This document shows, piece after piece, positions 37,801 to 49,452 of a stretch of DNA of 64,000 nucleotides. The stretch is from Anisakis pegreffii. Lineage: Eukaryota > Nematoda > Chromadorea > Rhabditida > Anisakidae. Below the pieces are notes generated by a model. The model was not told where the DNA came from, searched no databases, and saw only the letters and a list, made by a program, of their open reading frames with translations. Numbering within the stretch: the stretch's first letter is position 1; each line of letters begins with the position of its first letter. Where the stretch lies: contig JAPYMA010001343.1 in assembly GCA_035041965.1 (NCBI GenBank), forward strand, positions 1 to 64,000, given 5' to 3'. The position numbers were made by a program, and so were the translations under genes.

Positions 37801-38005
37801 AGGAACTCACAGTGTATATAGCAAACTTGACAAAACATTCAGAAATATGAAAGTAAGCATTGACAAAAAACTTAATCAACGTGGAACATTGTGGTCAATA
37901 TACGTGAACCTTTTTTGCTTATTCAACTTACCCGCATGATGTCAGTGCGCTCCGCCTTTCATGCTGTACTATTGCTTGTACATATTTCTTACTCGGCAAT
38001 AAACA

Positions 38006-38043
<38 letters not shown>

Positions 38044-39393
38044 TTATCTAACCTATTCTTAAAATGATCGACATTATGAGAATGTAAGAGTGATCCCGAA
38101 GAGAAAATATAATACATTGGTGAATGTCACTAGCGCATATTGTTCAAATGAGCACGTTAGATTATCACTGCAATTTACAGAATAATTCGAGAAATTTAAA
38201 ACTGCTCAACTTGTTGTGTCATTTCAACAGTGCTATTGCTCGTCACTAATAGCTGTTGAACACGCTACCAACTTACTTAACAGCTTCAGATGATAGTCGA
38301 AAGCGACGATCACCATCCACATAGGCCCAATTGGCTTCATTGCTTTTGTCACAATTCAGTGGTTCGGGATCTTTGAAAAATCCAATTACTTCGCTTCCAT
38401 TTATGTCTAATTTCGGTATTCTACATGCCTGAAGATTTGGTTTGTTCCCATTGTATTGTCGACGTATTCATACGCACGAAATGAATGTCATCTTTTGAAA
38501 ATAACCTGTACATCATCTACAACATTCTGGAATGAATCCACTGACTTTTTTCCACGTTCAGATAAAGAGTTGCCTTCATTGCGTTCACCCGTATCACCGT
38601 TTAATACAATAATCTTTGGGGATTCTTCCATACCCTGAATTAGTCGCTTATCATTAACATTAATTTATAAAAGTTGATTGACGGACACCTTTGCTGTTTA
38701 GTGGCTATAGACATGCATGCACTTTGGTGCACGCTTGGAACAACACCCATGGAACTTCCTTCTGATCGACTCGGATCAAACTTTGTTAGACACTGTAAAG
38801 GAATCACTTTCACTCAAACTGCGATTAGTTCTAGCGGCCGTGTGATACTATCCACTGCATTGTCCACATTCCTATCGTTTCTTCCCAAACCCCCGTCTTC
38901 CTTCACATTCACGATTGTTACTTTTTACTGTCATACACGAACGCCTTGCAATTATTATTTTGCAATGTGGGTACCAAATGCTGCCGGTGCCGTCGCATTG
39001 TCACGTGTGTAAATCTGCGTGAGGTGTAGCCATTAAACAGCAAAAGCACTGATAAATGTTGCCATCATGAGTGCATGAAGTCAACTAAATAAATTGCATG
39101 ATTTCTCATTCGAACCACCTGCTCGATCAACGGATTTATTGATGGATTGCGTTTTCACATAATTGAGAATGTCAAGGAAAGCGTAACGGATAAAAGCCGG
39201 AACGGACCGTCTCGTGATAGTCCTCGTCCGTGAGACGTGCGCTTTTTAGAGTTGTTACAGGCTGCTGCCTCGTTTCTGATAAAATAAAAAACAGCAAGGA
39301 ACCAACGCATATTGTTAGTGGTAATACTAATCGCCTTGTTCGTCGTGTCATGCGACAGTATCGCATTCTGAGCAAGCAACCTAATCTGTGCAT
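31855..39393 (-). CDS. DUF229 membrane protein, alkaline phosphatase/sulfatase fold
   Basis: About 14 exons. The N-terminus (39393 to about 39208) has basic residues then a signal-anchor (LVLPLTICVGSLLFFIL). Exon 38506-38634, 38277-38428 (CRIPKLDIN) and 37587-37742 follow. Next come 37226-37329, 36881-36973 (YFFGFDSLSQMSF, the metal/nucleophile segment), 36702-36786 (GYNIVGDGTPQAF, LTGQTELELP) and 36386-36518 (VWQNFSDAGYIT). Then 34707-34811, 34119-34356 (LLSHDHINL, VMADHGHRFAQFRGTHQ), 33753-33860 (GQLEERLPFF), 33289-33433 (LTTPFDIHATLLDIL), 32761-32919 (EPHWCTCLDW), 32094-32261 and a last exon to 31855. These match the DUF229 family in order. The link between exon 1 and 38634 is uncertain; 38792 may start another exon. 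Two joins are out of phase by one base (33753/33433 and 32094/32030), both beside runs of seven A/T. The substrate is unknown for the family. Acts at or outside a membrane (inferred). Confidence 0.85.
34914..35070. mobile_element. hAT-like miniature element in a DUF229 intron, TAGTGTTG family
   Basis: Left end TTTGTTTGTCGGAGAACAG, right end (reverse) TAGTGTTCGTTGGGGAACAG, GC-rich interior. Flanking octamers TCTGTGAA and TCTGTAGT line up exactly at the ends with 5 of 8 identical. The left end is worn relative to the family start TAGTG. Confidence 0.65.
35506..35917. mobile_element. Candidate element with AAGGAT-AGGTTGGG ends, interrupted by a fold-back
   Basis: Left AAGGATAGGTTGGGGGC faces right (reverse) AAGGATTAGGTTGGGACG as an imperfect inverted repeat. 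Inside it lies the palindromic element 35606-35870. No target duplication could be defined, so this outer element is less certain than the inner one. Confidence 0.45.
35606..35870. mobile_element. 265-bp fold-back element with internal CCTAACGGACAG repeats
   Basis: The ends are exact inverted copies over 32 bases (starting CCGGTCAATCTGCC and AAAGACATTTAGCC), and imperfect pairing continues toward the centre. Each arm is built from a short tandem motif, TTTGCCTAACGGACAG, in the forward sense on the left and reverse on the right, so nearly the whole element could form one hairpin. It lies in a DUF229 intron. Confidence 0.8.
37394..37500. mobile_element. Worn miniature element related to the TAGTGATGG family
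   Basis: The right end (reverse) reads TATTGATGGTAGCCGACC, and the interior shares CGGAATCTGACC and AATTTCATCGG-like blocks with 55470-55700. The left end is poorly preserved. Lies in a DUF229 intron. Confidence 0.4.
38006..38050 (+). repeat. (CTAT)n microsatellite after an AATAAACA sequence
   Basis: About ten CTAT units directly follow CGGCAATAAACAAT. A tetranucleotide tail behind a poly(A)-signal-like sequence is the usual look of a LINE or SINE 3' end, but the body upstream is too decayed for me to identify. Confidence 0.7.
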
Positions 39394-42300
39394 TTATAGT
39401 GACTCACCAAGTTTACACAGACAAAGCATCCTGCAATTTATTCACAATTCATCGCAATTTATTCACAGTTCATTTGATACGAACAGAGTCCGACAGAGGG
39501 ATACGATATCAACCGTTCAACGCCTGTCTACAAACAGTCTTTGAACGGTTGAACTGGCTGTAGCGAAAAAAGTTATATAGGGGTTGGATTTTTGTTGCTT
39601 TGATTGTGTCTTTTTCGCTAATGTAGCAAACGAATGCTAAGTATTGAATTATGGTGCACGAAGAATGATGTTGAAACGATGATTATTATTATTTGAAACA
39701 AGTTGAGAAAGCAATTAACACATTCGATAATTAGGAGGAGAAGGAAGATTGGCGATGGGGATATGAATAATGAGTTGGTCGAGTAGTGTACAATACCACT
39801 GACGAATGAATCTCACAGTATTGATGAACAATTTTACAATATCAGAACGAACCGCACGAGCTTGTACGAACCACTCAAAACTGTACGAACCACTCAATTC
39901 GGCTAAAACATCAATAATCAGATTTTTTTGAATAATGTCTCAACATTTTCCGCGAACCACTTCAATGGGTTAATGTTCATTTGCTCATATCTGACAGATG
40001 GAAGGAAACCAAACATATTCTCCGGCATTTTCTCACCAAATTTGCAAATACTTTGAATTGATAAAAAATGTGTTCTAAGAATTGTAAGATAATAGAATTG
40101 ATATGTTGAAAATTATTAAAATAGCTGAAATAAAATCGTCAAGAGTTGGTCACAACAATTTGTCACAACAATATTGTGACAACAATAATGAATTAAGAAT
40201 GAAATACATATCAATAAATGGTTGTTCACGTTATGCAATTGAGTGGAGCTTGAAGCGAGCTGGGTGTTGCTAGTTGAATCTTTCATTTGCGTCTTAGTTA
40301 TGCAGTAGAAAAAAAGGTATCGCTCAAAAATGTCGTTCACTTCCTTCACGTTGTTTCAGCTCACTGATCGAACTGACCAACGCTTGTCAGGAACTTCAGT
40401 TGACATTTCAAAGTCAGATACGTTCTGAAGATGGCTTCACAAGGGGTCACACTCGCTTAAATAATTCACTTGAACTGTCTTGGACCATAAGGGATACATT
40501 TGGTGGATTAAAAGTACAAAGGTATGATAACGATAGTTTGCTTTGACTGAATTTAGCTCCGTTGGTAGTGTGATTTTGAAATTAACAGAACAACATGTGA
40601 ATGAAATCATAAGTCGAATGCTAAAAGAGAAAATTTAGCTGTCAATATGCTTAAAGATATTATCATACGATTGAAGCGGCGGCGTTAGATTATTGATCAA
40701 TTCACTATCAGTTTGATACGATGATTTTATCAGGGCTGAAATTGTTTGTTGATGGATGCATCATAAAAACGTAATCGTCTGATTGAGCACACAAGATGCG
40801 TTTGTACGGGAGAAAGATTTTTATGTGACGGCAGAGAAAAAAAATCTTATTGTTAGCGACATTTTCGTTTGAGAAAATTTTTCACACTTTTTTACCTCGA
40901 TTGCCCTTTTATAACAACGCCGTCTCGTTCGCTTATCAATCCGCTCAACGCCTGAACTTTTCATGGTCTGCATATTGTCAAATTGCTGCTTTGCACCAAT
41001 AAAGCATCAAATGTTCTTGATTTCTTTTAAAAATAACACGGTAACCATAAGGACCAGCATATAAATGAGTTGTGATCAGTAGGAATAAACAAATTAATGA
41101 ATTAATCAATGAGTCGAGTAAGCAAATCAGATCAGTATGAGCCTTCGAAATGTCACAGTTCCAGTAAAGATGTTATCCTATGATTGAAGCAGCATTGTAA
41201 CAAATTTTAATAAAATTCAATAAAATAATCAACATTTAATAAAATCAGCATTGTAACAAATTAATATCCACACAAAAAGAGGAAATAATACAGGAAATAA
41301 TACAATATGTACTGAAGTCTTATCATTAATTCATTTAAGCTTTTATAGACCCACATTGTTTGTTTTGTTGATCTTTAATAAAATGCACCCAGCGATGGGA
41401 AATCATTCGAATCTCAAAAAATAGTCAAATTTTAGAGAATTAGACCTCAGAAGCATTATATTGCAGTTTCCGTCAACAGTTACCATAATGTCATCCCAAG
41501 ATGACATCAAATTCAGCCAGATCGCCATTCACCATTCCAACATTCGGGCTTAACAGACCGTGAGTATTCTGAAAGGTGCATGATGGCATGAGCGAGGAAA
41601 ATCGACTGGCGATCTTTGGTGCGGTTTGACACATTCCCTGGACGTCTCTTCAGGCTGGTTGTAGGATCACCTTAATTGGAGACAGCATAAGTTTTTTGAG
41701 CAAACGGACGACGGTTCTAAGCATGTGACTACGGAACATTGACATTGATCGAATCATCGACACTGAACAATTGGTGTAATTTATCACAAACGAGTTTATC
41801 TAATCCTTCAGTTGAAAAACGGAAGGGAGATAGTTTTATGGAGCGCATCAAAATTGCGGAGTGAAACTTTTGCGAAATCGATCATATGAAACCGATTGCA
41901 TTCTATTTAATATGATACCATATTGAATCAACACATTAACATAAGATGAAACAGGGATTTACTCCATTTTATCGTATGTTACTTGACTGGTTTGCGATTT
42001 TTTTGAAACCTTGAAAGATAATGTGGTTTGTCATTATTGACTTAAGCTGGGAATTCCAATTGCAAAAAGACTTCCAGTAAAGAAATTTGACCACATTTTG
42101 AGGAAAAACCAATTTTCGGAAATTCTCAGTTAGTTTCGCCTTGTGAGAAGTGAACCAAATTTTTGTTCGAATGAACTCAACAGTCATCGAATCGTTGTGC
42201 GGCATTAGGCATTATACTAAAGAAAGGAATAAGAGAAAGGCTCTCCTGGAAGATGTGTTACGCAATCCCCGATATTTATTGTAGTTTTTCTTGAGTTATC

Positions 42301-43330
42301 AAGTTAACCTATCAAAAAATCAAAAACCTTCACGCAGACAGCATTAGTTCTATCAAATTGGAATTTCTGAGAGCGCTCAAAAATATGCAACTATTTCAAA
42401 AACGAGCAAAACACTCATCCATAAAAGTAATAGACGTTAATTTTTGAGCAATGTGAATAATTAATTGAATTTTTTAGAGTAACAATTTATTGTTAATAAA
42501 CTTTTCAAGTAATAACGACATAATAACAGCAACAACAACAATAATAATGGTAATACTGTGTACAACATTGATAACAAACGTAATGAATCGAATTACTTCC
42601 TGATCATTTTTTAATATTGACAACTCGAGTTTTTTTCGGTATATCTTATCGAAACGTACGAAAATATAAAACGAAATACAGATATTCGCCAACTTACGAC
42701 GACAACTTCACGTACAAATTTTTCCCCACTACAGCAGAACAACATTAGTTTGGTTTTAAAAAATCAGAAAGCGTACTGCATCAAAATCAAAAATGATTCT
42801 CACACATAACAATGCTTTTCATTGAGCACAAAACTATCAACAAGAACGAATCAATATCCTATTATGAATGTCCTGTACGACTAATTTTTCCTGGCAATAT
42901 GACGAAGCGTTCATACCAACAGCGTTCGTAAAGCAAAAAGTGTTCGTAATCGGTGATTGTATCATTAAATAAACATTGGATGTTTTCGATTACATTTAAA
43001 CAAATATTTAACTTGAATACTCGAACTTCGCTTGTTCACTTGAATCTACCAGCGGTATTATAGTTCATAGATCAATAGCATGTTGATCTAATAAGATGAG
43101 TGGTTTAATGGTGAATGGTTACATTTCGATGCGTAAATAAAACATTTCGATTAAGGTGGAAGTGAACAACAACAACAACAGCAACGAAAGCAACCAACCA
43201 TCCAATTTTCAAAATCACACCTACGTGTCACAAATTTCAAACTCTGCACTTTGGAATGTTTCAGAAACTTAACTTCAAAACCTTAATTTCTAAAAGCACC
43301 ACATTCCTGGAATGACCTAAAACCCTAAAT
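39394..43330. other. Intergenic DNA, 5' flank of DUF229 and 3' flank of DDX47
   Basis: No gene supported over 3.9 kb. It contains an inverted repeat (39510-39551), a 21-bp direct duplication near 39420-39465, a GTACGAACCACTCAA duplication near 39865-39895, and a TATATAA on the minus strand at about 39570 that could serve the DUF229 gene. AAC/AAT-type simple repeats occur near 42.5 and 43.2 kb. Confidence 0.4.
39510..39551. repeat. 11-bp inverted repeat in the DUF229 upstream region
   Basis: CAACCGTTCAA and TTGAACGGTTG flank a 20-base spacer, about 120-160 bases upstream of the DUF229 start codon. It may be a protein-binding palindrome or chance. Confidence 0.5.
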
Positions 43331-46300
43331 CTAATGCCTCTTCTTTTTGTTGAACATAGCAGCTTTATTTCGAATGTGTATTTTTTGTGTTGGTTTGATT
43401 TTCTTTCGATATGTACTGTTCTCTTCTGCGTCATCGTTAATTTCATCATCGCTACTCCCCGCGCCTTTTCGTCGTTTCTTACCACGATTCTTCCTCTCCT
43501 CCATCTCTCTCATCTCCTTAAATTAACCGTCATGTTTGACACTCCCACTACACAAACATGAACATATTCTTTTTCATATTCTATCGCAAGTTTACACGCT
43601 ACAAGCAAACTTTGAAACTTAAAAGCATCATTAACCGACAGAAAGCAACTTTTGATTGAAATGAACGACGACTGCTATTGAACAATGTAAATTTTATTAG
43701 AAAATTTCATTCAAATATTAAAGATTGAATAAACATTATTAAATTATTCAAATAATTATTATATTATTCAAATGAATCAAATGTTAATAAACATTAAAAA
43801 ACGAATTATTCAAATAAAAGTCCACATATAAAGCACTGACCTGTTTCGCGGATTTGATCGCTTCCTCAACCCTTTCCACAACTATCATCACATCATTTTC
43901 AACCGTTTCGTATAAAGGTAACTTCTTACCGATCAAATGTTCAATTCGTTGGTAAACCTTGAATGTTGACAAAATTTAGTTTGCTAACAACTCATAGAAT
44001 AAGTGAACAAACTAAAGAGCTGAGAACATAAACATGCGAATATTGAAGTGTCAATACCAATCAAAATAATCTTTAAGATTAATCGTTATTCATAAATAAT
44101 GATCGAAAAATGCAAATCATTGAGTTTTGCATCGGTTATGTTCGACAACAGACTTTTAAAAAACATCAATTCAGTAGTACTGATCAGATAAGTTCGTTAC
44201 AATATCGATTCAAAGTGATTCGAGATCAATAATTACAAAAAAAATATTGTACGCAAGAGAAACTAAATCAAAGATCGCACTTCGACATCATACTGCGTAA
44301 CGAACGTTATTGAAATACCAGAACGCCCGGCTCGAGCAGTTCTGCCGACACGATGAATATAATCCTTTGACTGAGATGGTACATCAAAATTGAAAACCGC
44401 ATCAACGTGTGGGATATCCAAACCTTTAATGATATGTCATTATTATTAGTATTATTTTTATTATTTATATCAACAAATACCCAATCATCACATAATGATA
44501 TTAATGGAACGCAGTCGCATCAATGTTATTGAGAATATGAAAAAACCAATTCAAAGCAATGAAGAAATGCAGATTTCATCTCGATAGATTACTGAATTTT
44601 AATTTCGCACAAAAATTAACTACAGACCTCGAAAACGAATAAAAGAAATAACCTCGCGATGCTACATCTGTACACACAAGTATTGGTCTTGATTTACTTT
44701 TAAATTTGCTCAACGATCCTAGACGTTTCGCCTAAAAACAAAACACTCTTCAGAAGAAATCACAGACAAGAACATTTTTCAAAACATGAAATCGTATTAA
44801 CTACTGCACGGTTCCCCAAATCCAAATTGGAACTAACCGAACTAACACCGAAAGCTTAACAAACATTCTTTTCATCATCAAACTTTTTCAAGCCGATTGC
44901 ATTCGTCAAAAGTCGAATCACGTTAATGACTCAATGTATAATGTTCTATAACACATATCACACTTTTAATCATCAGCCAAAACTAAAACTTTGGAGTGGA
45001 CGTTGCATTCGAATTTTTAAATATTCGCTATGAATATCAAGTTAGCAAAATTTCGTCTCCCGAATCAATGATTATTATTAATTAATAACTTAAACGTATT
45101 ATATCACCTGACTCATTTGACCATGCAGCGGTACAGCACCAAAGCCAAGTTGCCTTAGCATAACAGCTATTTTCATTGCAGACGCACAAGTCGCACAAAA
45201 TACAATTGCTGTCTGACCAGCCATTTCATTCAATATGTACACCAAGTACGCCTCCTGAATCGATTCAATAGCATGTGATCATAATGAAAGTGATGAAATT
45301 AACCACCATATGAATCAAATTAGAGCAGTAGCAACAAAAACCACGATGAAAGTAAAAATAACAATATAACAACGAGGATAACGGTAAGCACAATGATTGC
45401 AACGAGAAGAACAATAATATCAAAAACGATAAAAACAATAATAATAACTGAAAATGAACTATGACCACCGTAACAAAACGCATAGAAACAAAGTATTTCC
45501 ATGTTTCAGTGATTATAGTGTCGTTTGGATTGACTTCAAATGCTTTAAAAAACTCAGAACGCGACCAAGAAAAAAATTCAGTAAGATAAACTGACAAGAT
45601 GTAAAAGATGAAAACTCGAAATAACTAAGATGTACCTTATATTTCTGTGGGATAAATATGTAATACTGTTTCAATTTATCGACAGTTTTATATTTGGAAC
45701 ACACTTCAACGCGTGCCGGATCGTGCAGTGACGCTCGTTCCAGTTTGGCCACCTCAATTACATAACATTATGGCAACAACAATAATATTATTTCTAACAA
45801 TACTAGTACTACTCAACATTGCTGAAATATATACAAACTCAACGGAAATAATTAATAACAGTTAGCTAGTCCAATGATCATATCTCATCAGTGAAGGATT
45901 AATAGTAATAACAGTGGAATTAGATATTACAAAAACAGTGAGAATCATAATGACAATGAAGATTCAAAAAGTAATAATGATGTCAATCATAACAACAATA
46001 CCGATAAAATAAATATAACAATAATGAATAATGATTATAACAAAATAAAAAAACAAAGAAAGTAACCAAAAGAACGAATGCAGAAAGTAACCTTCTTAGT
46101 CATGGTAGCAGAATACAAGTAGGTTTTCCGTTCTTTCGGGATAACTTTCAAAATCTTATCCAATTCCACTTCAAAATCCATATTCAAAATACGATCTGCC
46201 TCATCCATCACCAAATATTTTAATGCTCTCAAATTAAAACCTTTCGTATTCTCAAGATGATCCACCAATCTACCTGGTGTTGCTGAAATATCATTACAAA

Positions 46301-48178
46301 TGTAATTTGATATGATACCATCATCCACTTCATCTAATTATCACTTTAAAACAATACTAAAATAATTCCTCAAAAATACCTCACCAACAATAATATGAGG
46401 TCGTTTCGCAAGTGCAAGCGCTTGTGTAACCATATCGACACCGCCAACAATTACAGCTGAAATTCGTCTGTTTATTTTGCATGGAAACTGAGATAGAATA
46501 TAAACACAACTAGAAAACGCAAATGAATACAAACATCAAAATCAACGAAACGAATATCAAAACGAAAGAAGAGAGAATGAACTCATACAGATGCAGAAGC
46601 AAATGCAAATGTGGTTTACAGCCTCATCTACTCAAATGAAGTTCGTGAGGGCAAGAGGAGATGGGGAGAGTCAAACAATTACGCTTGTACCAGATTTAAG
46701 ACAGGCTTCAAATTTATCGTGGGCATTTCTACACCTACTCGAATACTACACTACGGGTAATCCACTCGTGAAATGTCAAAGAAAGCACCAACAATGTAAT
46801 CTCAAACGGAAATTTCGCATGCTTCAGGAATAAGAGAATGCAAGTGAATGTAACACAAACAGACCAACAAGAAGTCCGATTGACGAGCCGAGTGCATCGA
46901 ATTGCTCGGCAATTTGAAAGGCCAACTCGCGTGTTGGTGTTAAGACTAATGCAAATAGCTTTTGGGGAGAATCAAGCAATGCTTGTAATATTGGTAGTGC
47001 GAATGCCGCTGTTTTACCTGATCTGAAAACAAATCCCATATAATACATATAGGACAGTTATGCACTAGGAATAGAACTGGAGAGATTTTTTTGGCCTGAT
47101 TTTATAATTTGAATTGCTTTTTCGTCCATTCACGTGGAATCAAGGCTGATTTGTTCACGGATTTCGTGCCCAGAACGATGAATAATTATTATTTTGACTA
47201 TTACTACGGTTACAGTTGACACTATACAAATAGGACAATGTCCAATCATACTGAATGACAAACCCGGTTTCAGCGAGACCAATCACATCCCTGCCCGCAA
47301 GTGCTAGAGGTATCGCTTCACACTGAACTTTTGTTGCTGTTTTCCAACCGAGTCGACCACACGTTTCACACAGAACATCACGAACTCCCTTCAACATTAC
47401 ATCCTTCATCATTCGAACAAACAATCATAACATAATCAATCTAAACTTCGAAGAGAAAGTAGTAAACTGTTCGACAGATTAACATCAAAAATTCGAACAC
47501 AAAAAACAAATTGAGTTGAGATAAATTGAGAAATAAACAGATTTATCTCCTAATCATAATCCCGTTTGGGAAGTGGCTTTACAACTACTAGGAATCAAGC
47601 TCCTTCAAAATCTTTCAATCGCTTTTGGTTCAGAACTAAACAATAACCAAGGTTCCTATTATTTTACTACTGCACGGCGAGTGGAAGGGAGATTCCACGT
47701 GGTTGTCATTCATTGACGCAGCAAAATTTCGATATTAACAATGACGAAATAGAGTACACTGATACCAGGGAGGCAAATAAGTATAATGAATAACATTTAT
47801 TAATTCAATTATACAATAGGAACCGATTCGTTACGAACACATATTGCTCTTTTTCACTCGATATCAAATTCTACGTTGTTCGTTATCTTTCATTTTATAA
47901 ATTCTACAGCTTTCAAAAGCATCCGTACTTCATCAACTTTGTTTCGGTGATTCACTCAGCGAACCCAGAGAGATTGACTTGCTTAATTGTCCTACTGAAT
48001 AGATAAGTTTGGAATAAAAACAAACCAATTGTTCGAATGTTTTCTCTTCATCGCCGTCATCATTTTCAGCAGTACCTTCTTTAGACACACCACTCTTCTG
48101 ATCACCATTCTCGCCCAGTTGCGCTTTCTTCGAGCGGATATGTGTTTCAAGTTCATCTTCAGATGAAGAGTCAGACAT
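43331..48178 (-). CDS. DDX47: ATP-dependent RNA helicase DDX47/Rrp3
   Basis: Eleven exons join without a frame conflict into 495 residues: 48026-48178, 47264-47388, 46865-47022, 46385-46456, 46092-46282, 45636-45752, 45108-45254, 44653-44731, 44281-44423, 43841-43957 and 43331-43516. After an acidic Ser/Glu N-terminus come KTFEQLGVRDVL, the Q-motif region, AETGSGKT (I), PTRELAFQ (Ia), TPGR (Ib), DEAD (II) and SAT (III). Then follow [14 protein letters not shown] (V) and [11 protein letters not shown] (VI), ending with a basic Lys/Arg tail. [20 protein letters not shown] and [18 protein letters not shown] are near-identical to animal DDX47. In the family this nucleolar helicase acts in early pre-rRNA cleavage for 18S rRNA. 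All catalytic motifs are intact. The start is MSDSSSEDE; the frame upstream has no other ATG. Exon 5 starts after TTTCAG in frame with IIV-ATPGR. Confidence 0.95.
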
Positions 48179-49452
48179 TTTTGCAAAAATACTCACAATC
48201 AGAAATCAATAACTCCTGAAACTTCAATGGCATTAAAAACATCGGCTCTAAAATTGGATGGTTCGGTTTGGGCTTTCGATCTAGACTAGACGCAATTCTG
48301 AGCCAGTTTGAGCAAAGTCTCAAGCACCATCCAGAGTTTGAGTTGTTAGTCTATTACCAAGCCGTCGCATGAGATACTTTGATTTATCTTTTTTCTGATC
48401 ATTCGTTTGACGTTATACTGTTGTGCGACCTTGAGTTTTGACAAAGATAGTATAAACACTCGTCAACAAACGTAAACGAGGTTTATCTACCGGTTAGAAA
48501 ACGAAAAAAATTCTCCAAGAGCTTGAGAATAAGGAATATACAGATTAACTCCTGCGGCAGTAGCGGTTCGAATCATATTCGCTAACGTTTATCGGGCGAT
48601 TTCGAATTTGCTGGTCTTCAAACGCTTCATATTAAGAATGTGTAACAATTGTTCGAAAAATTATTAGTGTGGTTGTGAGAAGATCGTTTATTCATAGAGT
48701 ATTATACGAACGATCGCATTACCGTGCATCACATTGACTGGTTCCAGGCACAACGATTTGCTGATCATATGTCAACGCAACTTAACGCAGTTCTTATGCC
48801 TAATAGTAAGCATAAGTCCAAACCGCGGCTTGGTTTAACTCATGCCAAAACTGTAGTTTCGGCGCTCCTCTATAATGTATCAAAATCCTTAACAATACCA
48901 AACATCCTGATATCTACACAAGCTGTGATGATAAACAGAATGATCAAAATACTCGTTCAAGACTGAATTATGGGTGACGATTATCATATTGAAATATCGC
49001 AATGAATTAGATTTGCGATTAGCGTAAAACTTACGATTACGATTAGGCTGAGGTTCGTTTATACCGATGGACCATCTTCGGCTATTCGAATGATGTGATG
49101 GCAGTCAGTTTGCTTGACGGATAGACACTTTAATCCGGTATGAGCCTCAGCCTGAGCCTAAGTCCAAATGTATTTACATCGCCATATTTCAATTTGATCG
49201 TTTCACTGCTCAAAGAAGACGTCTGTCTCTCAGCACGATCTCTGCGGTGGAAACAGTCAAACTATGTCTGGTCTGCGTACTCTGAACGAACGCTGACACA
49301 TAGAGATGGCAGATTTCGAACAATTGTTACACTGCATTTGTATTACGATACTCAGTGGTGAACGTAAAGAGAGCATTTGTCAAGGACGGAATCCGAACCG
49401 TTACTTGTTCTGTTTTAGGAGGTGAAGAACTGTTTTTGTGAACTCCATCAAA
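48179..49452. promoter_or_regulatory. Divergent intergenic region between DDX47 and RPL7A
   Basis: About 1.27 kb separates two divergently transcribed ribosome-biogenesis genes, so both promoters must lie here or be trans-splice sites. A pyrimidine-rich acceptor (CTGTTTTAG) ends at 49418, 35 bases before the RPL7A ATG. A TGAGCCTCAGCC / GAGCCTAAG block occurs near 49141. No TATA box is convincing. Confidence 0.4.

Noticed and set aside
38690..38792. Extra DUF229 exon beginning CLTKFDPSR
   Set aside because: It has a good acceptor and an open frame, but no donor clearly joins it to the next exon and I recognise no family similarity. It is left as a possibility in the gene entry.
48560..48590. 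GGTTCGAATC as a tRNA T-arm
   Set aside because: No matching A box, anticodon stem or acceptor stem around it.
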